In this document: positions 41,043 to 50,520 of the stretch, one piece after another
How the letters are laid out: the number at the start of each line of letters is the position of its first letter
How positions within the stretch are numbered: the first letter of the stretch is position 1
Assembly (NCBI GenBank): GCA_034926635.1
Contig: JAYFQX010000023.1
Span: 1-58,349 of the forward strand
Length of the DNA: 58,349 nucleotides
Source: Christensenella sp034926635
GTDB taxonomy: Bacteria; Bacillota; Clostridia; Christensenellales; Christensenellaceae
Direction: 5' to 3'
Made by a program: the position numbers and the translations under genes
The notes under the pieces: generated by a model
The model's input: only the letters and a program-made list of their open reading frames with translations
What the model was told of the DNA's origin: nothing
The model's database searches: none

Positions 41043-42245
41043 ATGAAAAAGGTATTGGCAATCGTTTTGTGTTTGGTAATGGCTGTGGCGATGTTCGCGG
41101 GCTGTACCGCTCAAACGCCTGCAGCGAGCGAAAGCGAGCCGGCAGCAACGGAGGCGCCTGTCGCGACTGAGGCACCGTCGGAATCTGTAAGTGCGGCACC
41201 TGCGGCCAGCGAAAGCGCTACCGCCGGGGATGGCGAAGTTTTGAGTAAGGGACCGCACGGCGAAGCAGCGTATGCGGCGACTGATTTAGAGCTTACGGAC
41301 GAAGAGCTTGCAAAAATCAAAGAAGGAAATTATAAAGTAGCACTTTCTTTCCATTATGCTGGTAACGATTGGTCTACTGCACAGCAGGCAGGGTTAAAAG
41401 ACCAGTTTGCTAAAATGGGGATAGAGGTCGTGTCGGTAACAGATGCAAACTTTAAACCGGAACAGCAGATTTCTGATATTGAAAACGCAATGGCATTAAA
41501 GCCGGATGCAATCGTTTCGATCCCGGTAGATGTGGTGTCTTCTGCTTCTGCCTTCAAGCAGGCTGCAGATGCGGGAATTAAGCTTGTGTTTATGGATAAC
41601 TGCCCGGATGGTTTGGAAGCCGGAAAAGACTATACTTCTGTAGTATCTGCGGACAACTATGGAAATGGCGTAAAATCAGCAGAAATTATGGGAGAAGCAC
41701 TGGGCGGAAAAGGCAAAATTGCAATGGTATATTATGATGCAAACTTCTTTGTAACGAATCAGAGAGATGAAGCATTTGAAAAGACGATTAAAGAAAAATA
41801 TCCGGATATCGAAATTGTAGAAAAAGCAGGATTTGATGATGAAAACAAAGGCGCGGAGGTTGGTGATGCGCTGCTTACAAAATATCCTGACTTAAACGGC
41901 GTTTATGCTTCTTGGGATATCCCCGCTGAAGGTGTGATGTCCGCGGCAAAAGCGGCAGGACGCGATGATCTCGTTATTACAACGATTGACCTTGGAAACA
42001 ACGTAGCAAAGGTAATTGCGGAAGACGGAATCATTAAAGGTCTGGGTGCACAGCTGCCTTATGATCAAGGCGTTGCGGAAGCGATTCTTGTAGGATATGC
42101 GCTGCTTGGAAAAGATGCGCCTGCCTATGTTGCGGTTCCTGCACTCAAAGTAACGCATGATAATGTTTTGGAAGCTTACGAAACGGTTTACCACATGGCT
42201 GCACCACAGGAAATCCAGGATGCGTACGCCGCAAGCAAGGGTTGA
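41043..42245 (+). CDS. Sugar ABC transporter substrate-binding lipoprotein
   Basis: This 400-residue extracytoplasmic receptor has a lipoprotein signal peptide with Cys21 (MFAGC). A low-complexity Ala/Glu/Ser/Thr linker follows to about residue 75. The type-1 periplasmic-binding fold begins near 84 (LTDEELAKIKEGNYKVALSF). GVYASWDIPAEGV and a ITTIDLGNNVAKVI segment face the predicted cleft. The same fold and register form the C-terminal half of the regulator at 37923-39947. AGGAGG precedes the ATG. It supplies the ATPase and permease encoded downstream. Confidence 0.92.
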   Translation: MKKVLAIVLCLVMAVAMFAGCTAQTPAASESEPAATEAPVATEAPSESVSAAPAASESATAGDGEVLSKGPHGEAAYAATDLELTDEELAKIKEGNYKVALSFHYAGNDWSTAQQAGLKDQFAKMGIEVVSVTDANFKPEQQISDIENAMALKPDAIVSIPVDVVSSASAFKQAADAGIKLVFMDNCPDGLEAGKDYTSVVSADNYGNGVKSAEIMGEALGGKGKIAMVYYDANFFVTNQRDEAFEKTIKEKYPDIEIVEKAGFDDENKGAEVGDALLTKYPDLNGVYASWDIPAEGVMSAAKAAGRDDLVITTIDLGNNVAKVIAEDGIIKGLGAQLPYDQGVAEAILVGYALLGKDAPAYVAVPALKVTHDNVLEAYETVYHMAAPQEIQDAYAASKG

Positions 42246-42274
42246 GCACGGAGATAAGAATTTAAGTGATTTAT

Positions 42275-42311
42275 CGGTGAGGGAAGGGAGGCTCACTTCC
42301 TTCCCTCACCG
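42275..42311 (+). other. Intercistronic hairpin after the binding-protein gene
   Basis: A perfect 13-bp stem (CGGTGAGGGAAGG at 42275-42287 with CCTTCCCTCACCG at 42299-42311) has an 11-base loop and is followed by AAAATG rather than T. It lies 30 bases after the receptor stop. Such hairpins often protect receptor mRNA so that it exceeds the transporter subunits. Confidence 0.65.
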
Positions 42312-42370
42312 AAAATGTGGTCCCCATCCCATTTGTATGGATTTTACTATGAATAAAGGAGACAAAAATA

Positions 42371-43546
42371 ATGAAAACATATAAAGTTGGTTTGATTGGC
42401 GCGGGTTTTATGGCGAAAGCACATTCGATTGCTTATGCGGGGATGCCGATGTTTTTTTGGCCCGCTCCCGGCGTCCCTGTCAAAAAAACAATTGCTGATT
42501 TAACACAGGAACGCGCGGACGATGCGGCAGCATCGTTTGGTTTTGAACAGGCGACGGCGGATTGGCATGACATCATAAACGATCCGGAAATTGATATCGT
42601 AGATATTTGTACACCCAATAACGCGCATGCGGAAATTGCGATCGCGGCAGCAGAAGCAGGCAAGCATATTCTTTGCGAAAAACCGATTGCAAGGACAGTG
42701 GAAGAAGCAAAGGCTATGTATCATGCGGTAAAAAAAGCAGGCGTTATCAATATGCTGGCGTTTAACTACAGACGGACCCCGGCAGTGCAGCTCGCAAAAA
42801 AATATATTGAGGAAGGTGCGCTCGGGAAAATTTTGGATTTTCGTGCCACTTATCTGCAAGACTGGTCGGCAGATCCGAATTCTCCGCTTTCGTGGCGTTT
42901 TCAGAAAAAAATATGCGGCAGCGGCGCACTCGGGGATATCGGGACCCATGTAGTTGATATGATGCGCTTTCTGGTAGGAGATTTTACAGAGGTGAATGCG
43001 CGTCTTGCTACCTACATTGACAAGCGTCCGATACAGACCGGATCGGCAGACAGTCTTGGGAATGTAAAAGGCGGAAATGATGTACCAAAAGAAGTGGTGG
43101 ATGTTGACGACCAGTGTTTCTTTATGATAAAAACCGATAACGGCGCATTTGGCAGCATTGAAGCAACGAGAAACGCATGGGGAAGAAACAACTTTATTAC
43201 GTTTGAGATTCATGGAACAGAAGGTTCTGTTGCTTTTAATTATGAACGGCGTGATGAGCTGCAAGTGTGTTTTGCGAGCGATCCGGGCGACCGGCGAGGA
43301 TTCCGCACGGTGTATACGGGTCCGGCACATCCGTACGGTGAAGGGCTTTGGCCGATTCCGGCACTTGGGATTGGCTATACGGAAACGAAGATAGTTGAGA
43401 TGTATGATTTTATCAAGGCAATCGCTGAGAACAAGCAGGCAGAGCCTAATTTCAGAGATGGGTACAAAATCGAGTTGATTTCAGATGCAATTATTCGTTC
43501 CGGAGAAACGGAACAATGGGAAAAAGTAGCAGAAATCGAAGAATAA
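42371..43546 (+). CDS. Gfo/Idh/MocA-family oxidoreductase
   Basis: This 391-residue NAD(P)-dependent sugar or inositol dehydrogenase has the N-terminal Rossmann motif GLIGAGFMAKAHS. CTPNNAHAEIAIAAAEAGKH and EKPIARTVEEA are the family signature, including the EKP lysine. The C-terminal domain has DIGTHVVDMMRF with the likely catalytic His. AAAGGAG precedes the ATG. With the TIM-barrel isomerase in the same operon it suggests oxidation of a sugar or cyclitol to a keto intermediate. The substrate is undetermined. Confidence 0.9.
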   Translation: MKTYKVGLIGAGFMAKAHSIAYAGMPMFFWPAPGVPVKKTIADLTQERADDAAASFGFEQATADWHDIINDPEIDIVDICTPNNAHAEIAIAAAEAGKHILCEKPIARTVEEAKAMYHAVKKAGVINMLAFNYRRTPAVQLAKKYIEEGALGKILDFRATYLQDWSADPNSPLSWRFQKKICGSGALGDIGTHVVDMMRFLVGDFTEVNARLATYIDKRPIQTGSADSLGNVKGGNDVPKEVVDVDDQCFFMIKTDNGAFGSIEATRNAWGRNNFITFEIHGTEGSVAFNYERRDELQVCFASDPGDRRGFRTVYTGPAHPYGEGLWPIPALGIGYTETKIVEMYDFIKAIAENKQAEPNFRDGYKIELISDAIIRSGETEQWEKVAEIEE

Positions 43547-43561
43547 ATAGAAAAAAGCAGC

Positions 43562-43589
43562 CGTCCTTCCCCGGAAAACGGGAGGGACG
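43562..43589 (+). other. Intercistronic hairpin before the ABC ATPase gene
   Basis: CGTCCTTCCCCG (43562-43573) pairs with CGGGAGGGACG (43579-43589), with a mismatch or bulge near the middle. There is no T tail. It is the second hairpin bordering the dehydrogenase gene and may modulate decay or read-through. Confidence 0.5.
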
Positions 43590-43614
43590 TGTTTGCGTTT
43601 TGACGGGGTGAAAC

Positions 43615-45108
43615 ATGAACGAATATATATTACAAATGAATCATGTGGATAAATCGTTCAATGGCGTCAAAGTACTGGATGACGTGCAATTTGGATTGAA
43701 AAGGGGCCATGTACATGCCCTTGTAGGCGGGAATGGCGCGGGGAAATCCACGTTAATGAAAATATTAACGGGTATATATACCAAGGATGCCGGGAATGTA
43801 ACTGTAGATGGGCAGGAAGTGGCTTTTTCAAGTTATGCAGACGCCAACCAGGTCGGGATCCGCATGATATTTCAGGAGTTAAGTATTATACCGACACTTA
43901 CAGTCGCGGAAAATATTTACCTGAATGAAGAAGAAAAAAAGGGATTATTTCTAGATGATAAGCGTATGCAACAGGATGCCAAAGCGCTGCTCGACCAATT
44001 TGGGATTGATATTTCACCCAAAAGCAGGGTGTCGGATCTAAGTGTGGGCTTTTGTCAATTGGTGGAGATCGCAAAAGCGCTTTCCAAAGAAGCCAAAATA
44101 TTAATAATGGACGAACCCACAGCGTCGCTTTCAGACAGTGAGGTAAAATTACTGTTTGACATCGTGCGGATTTTGAAAGAAAAAGGCGTTTCTATCGTTT
44201 ATATTTCCCACAGGATGAACGAAATACTGGAAATTGCGGATGAAGTTACCGTGCTTCGGGATGGGAAATATATTGTGACGGAAGAGGCTGCAAATTTAAC
44301 GGTTGAAGCGATCATTTCGTATATGCTTGGAGAAAAAAGAGGACATGCGTTTGAATACCGTCCGCGCAAATTACAAGATAAACTAAAATGTATGATTCGG
44401 GTAGAAAACCTGTGCGTGGATAATTTGGTGGATCACGCATCCTTTCAAGTAAATGCTGGCGAAATTGTTGGACTTGCGGGACTTATGGGCAGCGGCAGAA
44501 CAGAAATCTTAGAAGCGTTATTCGGTATTCGGAAAATACAAAACGGAGAGATCCTAATAGAAGAAAAGCCAGTAAAAATTAAATGTGTACAGGACGCAAT
44601 TGAAGCGGGACTTGCCCTAGTGCCGGAAGACAGACGTCGACAGGGGTTGATTTTGGAGCATACGGTAAAAGATAATATTCAGTTGCCAATTTTTAAGCAA
44701 ACAAAAAAAGGACCGTTTATTGACTCCGGAAAAATTGTTTCTTATACCGAAAGCAGCATTGAGGAACTTGATATTAAGACTGATGGCATTAACAAGATTG
44801 CCAGCTTGCTCTCGGGTGGAAACCAGCAGAAGATAGTGATTGCAAAATGGCTTAACATCAATCCTAAGGTACTGTTGTTGGATGAACCGACCGCCGGAAT
44901 TGATATCGGCGCGAAAGGCGAAATCATCAAAATTGTAGAAGACTATGCCGATAAAGGGAACAGCGTGATCGTGGTATCGTCTGAGATTGCCGAACTTATG
45001 GCGATGTGCGATAGGATTATCGTACTATTTGATGGAAAAGTCGTGGGCGAACTGAACAGGGAAGATATAAAAGATGAGGAGGTAATCCAACATGCAATCC
45101 AAGGATAA
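43615..45108 (+). CDS. Sugar ABC transporter ATP-binding protein (RbsA type)
   Basis: This 497-residue double ATPase is the same length as the one at 498-1991. The first half has Walker A GGNGAGKST (38-46), LSVGFCQLVEIAKALS as signature and ILIMDEPTASLSD. The second half has the degenerate GLMGSGRTE, LSGGNQQKIVIAKWL and LLLDEPTAGIDIG. It energises import of the ligand bound by the lipoprotein encoded upstream. GGGGTG lies six bases before the ATG. Its last 17 bases overlap the permease gene. Confidence 0.93.
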   Translation: MNEYILQMNHVDKSFNGVKVLDDVQFGLKRGHVHALVGGNGAGKSTLMKILTGIYTKDAGNVTVDGQEVAFSSYADANQVGIRMIFQELSIIPTLTVAENIYLNEEEKKGLFLDDKRMQQDAKALLDQFGIDISPKSRVSDLSVGFCQLVEIAKALSKEAKILIMDEPTASLSDSEVKLLFDIVRILKEKGVSIVYISHRMNEILEIADEVTVLRDGKYIVTEEAANLTVEAIISYMLGEKRGHAFEYRPRKLQDKLKCMIRVENLCVDNLVDHASFQVNAGEIVGLAGLMGSGRTEILEALFGIRKIQNGEILIEEKPVKIKCVQDAIEAGLALVPEDRRRQGLILEHTVKDNIQLPIFKQTKKGPFIDSGKIVSYTESSIEELDIKTDGINKIASLLSGGNQQKIVIAKWLNINPKVLLLDEPTAGIDIGAKGEIIKIVEDYADKGNSVIVVSSEIAELMAMCDRIIVLFDGKVVGELNREDIKDEEVIQHAIQG

Positions 45109-46060
45109 AGCATTATCAAAACAAAAAATTGACTGGAGTAAATACATCGTTTACTTTGCCTTTGCGGCAATGTTTATCTTTTTTTCCATATGGCTGAACG
45201 ACAAAGGTTTTATTACGGTCAACAACATTTTAAATATAACGCGGCAAACCGCTATGATCTCTATTATGGCGGTCGCAATGACCTTTGTAATCGCAGCTGC
45301 ACAAATCGACCTTTCCGTAGGCGCAATTACAGCGCTGGCATCTTTGACATGCGCGTTGATTTTGCAGAGCACCAATAATATTTTTCTTGCGCTCGTGGGG
45401 TCAATTGCACTTGGGGCAGGGATTGGTGCTGCCAGCGGTTGGCTGGTAACAAAATTTCGGATTCCGGCGTTTTTGGTTACCCTTGGTATGATGAATATTA
45501 TTCGCGGCAGTGCAATGTGGATCACGGACACGGCGGCAGTACCGATTACGAATGCTGATTTTTGTTTTGCGTTTGGGATCGGGGATGTGGGCGGTGTGCC
45601 GGTCCTGCTGATTTGGACGATTGTATTTGTAGTATTTGGGGCGCTGCTTCTTAATAAAACGCCATTTGGAAAAAAAGTTTTGGCCACAGGCGGAAATGAA
45701 GTAGCTGCAAAATTTACGGGTATCAAGGTAAACCGTATCAAATTGATGACATTTGTTATGAGCGGAGCTTTTGCTGCGTTTGCCGGTATCCTGTATTCAG
45801 GCAGAATGCAGGCGGGACGCTACACCTTTGGTGATGGTGATGAGATGTCGGTTATCGCGGCTGTTATTTTGGGCGGTACGAGCATGGCGGGCGGCACGGG
45901 TTCCGTTATTGGCGCGTTGGTCGGTTCTATGCTGATGGGCATGATTAACAATGGTTTGATTCTTGCAGGATTGAGCGTGAGCCAACAGACGATTATTCGT
46001 GGCGTTATTATTATTTTGGCAGTTGCACTTTCCAATATTTCCAGCAAAAAGAAGAACTGA
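45092..46060 (+). CDS. Sugar ABC transporter permease (RbsC type)
   Basis: This 322-residue multi-spanning channel subunit has AAAQIDLSVGAITALASL, GIKVNRIKLMTF and AVILGGTSMAGGTGS, all family features. The ATG at 45092 lies inside the ATPase gene and has GAGGAGG upstream, which favours translational coupling. It is the last gene of the operon and is followed at once by a terminator. Confidence 0.92.
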   Translation: MQSKDKALSKQKIDWSKYIVYFAFAAMFIFFSIWLNDKGFITVNNILNITRQTAMISIMAVAMTFVIAAAQIDLSVGAITALASLTCALILQSTNNIFLALVGSIALGAGIGAASGWLVTKFRIPAFLVTLGMMNIIRGSAMWITDTAAVPITNADFCFAFGIGDVGGVPVLLIWTIVFVVFGALLLNKTPFGKKVLATGGNEVAAKFTGIKVNRIKLMTFVMSGAFAAFAGILYSGRMQAGRYTFGDGDEMSVIAAVILGGTSMAGGTGSVIGALVGSMLMGMINNGLILAGLSVSQQTIIRGVIIILAVALSNISSKKKN

Positions 46061-46080
46061 TTCTTGTTTTAAACAAAATA

Positions 46081-46107
46081 AAAGCGGCGAAATTTTCGCC
46101 GCTTTTT
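46081..46107. terminator. Bidirectional terminator between permease and nitroreductase genes
   Basis: AAAGCGGCGA pairs with TCGCCGCTTT around AATTT. A-rich and T-rich flanks make it usable from both sides. It overlaps the stop region of the convergent nitroreductase gene. Confidence 0.85.
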
Positions 46108-46856
46108 CATTTCTCTTTATACGATACGGAGGGCGACGTAATGGAAACGGACGCCATAAATTCATAACCTTTGGAAACCGTAACCGGAGAAAATTCAAAC
46201 GATGCTTCCTTGCCTTGGTGTTTTAGGGAAAGCCAAAGACAACACAGCGCGATTCCGATATCGATTTGGTTTAATTTACCAAGTAAAAGCGACTTTTTTC
46301 TGCTGACGACCACAGTTTGCGTGTTGCCGCTAAAATACCATGGTTGGCTGTTCATGGAGGAGGGCGCGAGACGTACCGCCTCTAAAACGTGATACAGGTC
46401 GGAAATGTCGGATATTTCATTTAACGTTTTACGTTTAAATTGTGCCGCGCCTTCGCGGTGCATCGGCTGCGCCGGCGTACCGAAACAGAGCGTTGCGATC
46501 CATTCTAAGCCGGTGGGTGTCGTATCCTTTGCCTTATCCGGCTTTGCAGTACCAAGCCAGCAGGCGCCAATATGATTGGCAGAAAGATACAGGTCAACCT
46601 GCTCCATCAAAAAACCTGCGTTCATTCGTGCTTCGTTGCTTTTCTCAGAAAACAGGCACAGCGCATGCGGCGCCGATGATTTGACATCGTTCCCGGAGAA
46701 AATCTTCCATTCTGTTTTAAGCGATGGAACGAGGGGAGATATGGTCTTGCAATATGCCTCCAGCGCAGAGATGGACTCCGCAGGCATGGGAGAAGGATCA
46801 TATTTCCGGACGGATTTCCTGTGAAAAATTGCCTGATATAATTGTTCCCATTCCAT
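46107..46856 (-). CDS. Nitroreductase-family protein (TM1586 type)
   Basis: This 249-residue flavoprotein-like protein has FHRKSVRKYDPSPMP at the start, the usual FMN-phosphate-binding RxxVRxY element. A second half has APSSMNSQPW. Spacing of the two motifs in one chain matches the TM1586/Putative TM nitroreductase group rather than NfsA/NfsB. The substrate is unknown. The ATG at 46854-46856 has GGAGG eight bases upstream. It follows the kinase gene by 24 bases and so is probably co-transcribed. Confidence 0.82.
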   Translation of the reverse strand: MEWEQLYQAIFHRKSVRKYDPSPMPAESISALEAYCKTISPLVPSLKTEWKIFSGNDVKSSAPHALCLFSEKSNEARMNAGFLMEQVDLYLSANHIGACWLGTAKPDKAKDTTPTGLEWIATLCFGTPAQPMHREGAAQFKRKTLNEISDISDLYHVLEAVRLAPSSMNSQPWYFSGNTQTVVVSRKKSLLLGKLNQIDIGIALCCLWLSLKHQGKEASFEFSPVTVSKGYEFMASVSITSPSVSYKEK

Positions 46857-46880
46857 GATGAACACCTCCTTTGTCGTCCG

Positions 46881-47774
46881 TTATTGTACGCTGAGCAGTG
46901 TACGGGGCACGTTGCCTTTGATGATATCGGACAATCCGTGCCGTGCGTGTGCAATGATAACTGTTGTTCCGCGCCGAAGCGGCTCTTTTGCATATTGCAG
47001 CTTTGCTTTAGCACCGTTTGCCCCCCTGCGCGAGGCGCCGTTGCAATGTTCCATCATTTCATCGATTTTTAGTTCGACTTCCTCATATGTAGGAGCGATC
47101 ACTTCTTCGATCAGTGTGGACGGATCCGCAGGATCGGCATAAATGCCTTCCACGCTTGTGAGAAGCACAAGCGTACGTGCATTGACAAGCTGCGCAATCA
47201 CTGCGGCAGTTTCATCATTATCGACACATTCCACTACATTATCGTTCTTTCGTTTAAGATTGAGTAACTCGAGCCGCATATTTTCCGTATCGGAAACAGC
47301 GTCGTTATAGTTTACGATCGGGATAGCGTTTTGATTGGCAGCAGAGAACAGCAAGTTACGAATGTGGTTGACCTTACGCGCATCGTTAAAATGGCTGTGC
47401 TCTACCAAAACTTGCCGTACAGAATATTTTGGATTCACAAACTGTCGGTACATCTCCATCAAAATAGGCTGACCTTGTGCGGAATAAGCGGTTTTGATCG
47501 CTGCGAGATTTCCTTTCAGTTCGCGGCCGCCGTTGCGTTTCATATAATCGATTCGACCGATTTCCGCCGCGCCGGAAGATACGAGGATATATCCCGGCTT
47601 TAAGCCGGCTGCAAGACGGGAAAATATATTATAATCAATATCATTATCTTCTTTTCGGATCAGCGCCATAGAACCGATTTTTACCACAACATCAAAATTA
47701 ATCAGTTCATCATCACCGGGCAAAACCGGAAAGTTAGAGAAGCTTCCATGTAAAAATTCTTTTTGTTCCGACAT
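46881..47774 (-). CDS. Amino acid kinase-family protein resembling glutamate 5-kinase
   Basis: This 297-residue protein has the amino-acid-kinase fold. VVVKIGSMALI and LVSSGAAEIGR correspond to the ATP-binding and substrate loops of ProB. PIVNYNDAVSD and VDNDETAAVIAQLVNA match ProB's INENDTV and DNDTLSA. LVLLTSVEGIYADPADP is close to the family pattern. It lacks the C-terminal PUA domain and has GASRRGANGAKAKLQYA where ProB has GTGGMATKLQAA. No proA is near. A different substrate is therefore possible. The nitroreductase gene follows in the same transcript. Confidence 0.75.
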   Translation of the reverse strand: MSEQKEFLHGSFSNFPVLPGDDELINFDVVVKIGSMALIRKEDNDIDYNIFSRLAAGLKPGYILVSSGAAEIGRIDYMKRNGGRELKGNLAAIKTAYSAQGQPILMEMYRQFVNPKYSVRQVLVEHSHFNDARKVNHIRNLLFSAANQNAIPIVNYNDAVSDTENMRLELLNLKRKNDNVVECVDNDETAAVIAQLVNARTLVLLTSVEGIYADPADPSTLIEEVIAPTYEEVELKIDEMMEHCNGASRRGANGAKAKLQYAKEPLRRGTTVIIAHARHGLSDIIKGNVPRTLLSVQ

Positions 47775-47915
47775 AACCGTTTCGTTCCTTTTTTTATGTT
47801 TTCAAATAATTCAAATCAAGTTTAAATATACATCATTTTATGGGGAAGCACAATAGTGGTCGGGATAGAAACAAAAAAGAACTTAAGAAAAGATATTGTT
47901 TTTTTAATTGGTTTT

Positions 47916-47945
47916 TTGATAGAAAACAGGATATTTTTGTATAAT
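47916..47945 (+). promoter_or_regulatory. Promoter of the alpha/beta hydrolase gene
   Basis: TTGATA (47916-47921), 18 bases, TATAAT (47940-47945). The gene starts 40 bases further on. Confidence 0.7.
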
Positions 47946-47985
47946 CGTAGTAAAATAAAGAGGAAAGATACGGCAGGAGGAAACT

Positions 47986-48807
47986 ATGAAAGTCAGGATA
48001 TATGGAAAAGCGCCTTATCATGCCGCGGTCGTGCACGGAGGCCCGGGCGCGATTGGATCAATGGCGCCGCTTGCCAGGGAGCTATCACAATATTTAAGCA
48101 TTGTAGAGCCTCTGCAAACAAAGTACTGTATTGATGAGCTTGTAGAAGAATTACATGATCAAATTACTTTTTATTTCAGGCATCCCATTCCGCTGATCGG
48201 TCACTCGTGGGGCGCGTGGCTTTGTGCAATTTATGCCGCGCGGTTTCCGCAGACGGTCAGTAAGGTACTTCTTTCCGGCTGCCCGCCGCTGGAAGATGAA
48301 TATGTGCCCATGATAGAAGAAAAGCGGAAATCACATTTTTCCCGTTCGGAAGCAACGCTTTACGATGCCTTGAAAACCCAGATTGGTTATGGCAGGAAAT
48401 ATTTTCAGGAAGAATTGCTTTCGCAGTTTGGGAAACTGTGTGCGCAAGCTGATGATTATGCGCCGCTGCCGCCCGACGTTAATCTTGAGAAAATGATGAA
48501 AACAGATGCGAGAATGTATACGGAAGTCTTTGCCGAAGCGGTTTCTATGCGTCAAAGCGGACAACTTGTAGGATGCTTCCGGCAACTTGCATGCCCCGTT
48601 GTAATCATTCATGGAATTTATGATACGCATCCTGTGGAAGGAGTCCTTGAACCATTAAAAAAGAGTAATGTCCCTTATCGTTATTATGCGGTCGAACAAT
48701 GTGGGCATACGCCTTGGCAAGAACGTTTTGCCCGGCGGCAGTTTTTAGAAACGATCGTTCGGGAAACGACGCCAAAAATACGTAATCGTGCGGAAGTAAA
48801 TGTATGA
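47986..48807 (+). CDS. Alpha/beta hydrolase
   Basis: This 273-residue serine hydrolase is related to proline iminopeptidases and haloperoxidases. VVHGGPGAIGS supplies the oxyanion-hole region, GHSWGAW the nucleophile elbow, IHGIYDTHP the acid loop, and EQCGHTPWQER the catalytic His. There is no signal peptide. AGGAGGAA precedes the ATG. The substrate cannot be told. It is transcribed alone from a good promoter. Confidence 0.88.
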   Translation: MKVRIYGKAPYHAAVVHGGPGAIGSMAPLARELSQYLSIVEPLQTKYCIDELVEELHDQITFYFRHPIPLIGHSWGAWLCAIYAARFPQTVSKVLLSGCPPLEDEYVPMIEEKRKSHFSRSEATLYDALKTQIGYGRKYFQEELLSQFGKLCAQADDYAPLPPDVNLEKMMKTDARMYTEVFAEAVSMRQSGQLVGCFRQLACPVVIIHGIYDTHPVEGVLEPLKKSNVPYRYYAVEQCGHTPWQERFARRQFLETIVRETTPKIRNRAEVNV

Positions 48808-48920
48808 TCTCTGTTATTTTAATGGAGTACGCCCGATGGAATGGTTTGAATAGGGATCTTTGGGGTTATTACATAAAAAGTATATCGAGTGGGAAAATCC
48901 ACGATATGGAAAACAAAAAA

Positions 48921-48948
48921 GCCGGGAAGCCATGATTCCGGCCTTTCT
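48921..48948. terminator. Terminator-like hairpin between hydrolase and MFS genes
   Basis: GCCGGGAA pairs with TTCCGGC (one bulged base) around a short loop. It is flanked by AAAAAA on the left and CCTTTC on the right. It can serve the convergent transcripts of the hydrolase and, after the second hairpin, the MFS gene. Confidence 0.6.
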
Positions 48949-48957
48949 ATTACATAG

Positions 48958-48990
48958 GCAGCCGCTTTGGGACGGAACCAAAGAGGCTGC
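48958..48990. repeat. Second hairpin, 3' side of the MFS gene
   Basis: GCAGCCGCTTTGG (48958-48970) pairs with CCAAAGAGGCTGC (48978-48990), with one internal mismatch, around a seven-base loop. It stands 10-15 bases from the first hairpin. There is no T tail on either side. Confidence 0.5.
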
Positions 48991-49025
48991 ATTTGTATGG
49001 ATATGATTTTGGCGGATCAAAAACA

Positions 49026-50255
49026 TTATGCTGTATGCAGCTCACTGTGACATTTTTTACTAAGGAATCCCATTACTGCAATACCTAAACCAAATACGCC
49101 GCACATTAGGCTGAGGGGAAACTGCAATCCGGTTGTTTCGGCGATCATACCAACAAGGAAAGGCGCAATCATTCCGCCTATATTATAGGAAAAGACCGCA
49201 AGAGCGCTTGCTGAAGCTTTGCGCGCAGGAAAAAGCGTGGTTGCAATCATAATAACGCTTACAATATTTAGAGCCTGGAATCCCCCGCCGATAACGGTAA
49301 ATACCATGGAAAGTGCGATGTTTTGCGTATTGATGGCTACGAGCATACAAGCGATACTTGCGATGCTGAACAAAACGTAGACACGTTGCGGAGAGATTTT
49401 GCGAAACAGAAGAGGACTGATTAACCGCATCCCCAGAATACCGGCATAAAATAAGGTCAACATAAGAGCGGCACCCTCTGCCCCCATACCGCGCTCTAAA
49501 TTGAAAAATGTCGGATACCATGCAACTATAGAAGTATTAAAGCAACAAAATAGGCTGCAGCTTAAAAGAATAGCCCACGACTTCCACGAGCGAAAGATCT
49601 CCGCTGGATTTTGTTTTGCTGAGGCAGCCATTTGTTTCAGATCGATTTTAGGTAAATAAGGAAGGGCTTTTTTCAGGGAACCCGCATACACTGCAGTCAT
49701 GACAAGGCTTATGCCGCCTATGAGTAAGAATGGGTATACAAATGTTTTGGATAGCCCGGGCGAAAGCAAAGAAGTCGCAAGAAACGGACCTGCCATGGTT
49801 CCCACGCCAAAAAGGATTTGTATCATGGGGAGTAAAGTCTTGGAACGATCCGGGAAATATTCGGTTACTGCAGAATTTCCCATTACATCGATTACGGTAT
49901 AACCGATCCCGCAAAAGAGCGAGCAGACACAGACAGCGAGGTATGGAGGAGCGAAGCCTACCACAAGCGTAGCTGCGCCAAGGATCATCGTCCCCAGGGC
50001 AATTGCCCATAATTTAGAAAATCGTTCGCCGGCCAGCGCGCAAAAAAGCGCAGCCGCAATTCCGCCGATACTGCCAATCATGGTGAACGCACCCTGCGCA
50101 CCGGTATTGATCGCATAGTAAGACATCATAGAAGTGGAAAGAGTTCCAAACAGGACGACATAAAGCGCATAGCAAACAAACGCGCCCATAAAAAAGACAA
50201 GAAAAAGCCGCGTTTTTCTCACGTTGTCGTTTCCGAGTTGCTGCATCATATTCAT
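49026..50255 (-). CDS. Major facilitator superfamily transporter
   Basis: This integral membrane protein has about 409 residues and around 12 hydrophobic segments, arranged in two halves. A charged linker sits near the middle (LPKIDLKQMAASAKQNPAEI). The N-terminal part has a GSIGGIAAALFCALAGERFSK segment, which holds the loop-2/3 position of MFS motif A. The substrate is unknown. The ATG at 50253-50255 or the one two codons later (50249) is the start; AGGAG fits the second better. No operon partner is adjacent. Confidence 0.85.
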   Translation of the reverse strand: MNMMQQLGNDNVRKTRLFLVFFMGAFVCYALYVVLFGTLSTSMMSYYAINTGAQGAFTMIGSIGGIAAALFCALAGERFSKLWAIALGTMILGAATLVVGFAPPYLAVCVCSLFCGIGYTVIDVMGNSAVTEYFPDRSKTLLPMIQILFGVGTMAGPFLATSLLSPGLSKTFVYPFLLIGGISLVMTAVYAGSLKKALPYLPKIDLKQMAASAKQNPAEIFRSWKSWAILLSCSLFCCFNTSIVAWYPTFFNLERGMGAEGAALMLTLFYAGILGMRLISPLLFRKISPQRVYVLFSIASIACMLVAINTQNIALSMVFTVIGGGFQALNIVSVIMIATTLFPARKASASALAVFSYNIGGMIAPFLVGMIAETTGLQFPLSLMCGVFGLGIAVMGFLSKKCHSELHTA

Positions 50256-50520
50256 TTTCTCCTGGAAAAAAATTACCCTTCTATAATTATTATACAGCAA
50301 ACAGGTGATTTCAGCAAATAGAAGCTGTTTAAAACCTATTATTTCTTTCGAATCTGTAAAAAAAACGAATGCCTTTTCATAGTGCATTCCAAGGGAAGAT
50401 GTCCGTGGTCTTATCTTGTGATATGTCGAGAATGTTTTACTGCCAATCACAAACAAAAAACATTCATTGTTTTTCACCAAAAAGTAGTATTATAATAGAA
50501 AGAGTCGCGAGGTGAAAAGA

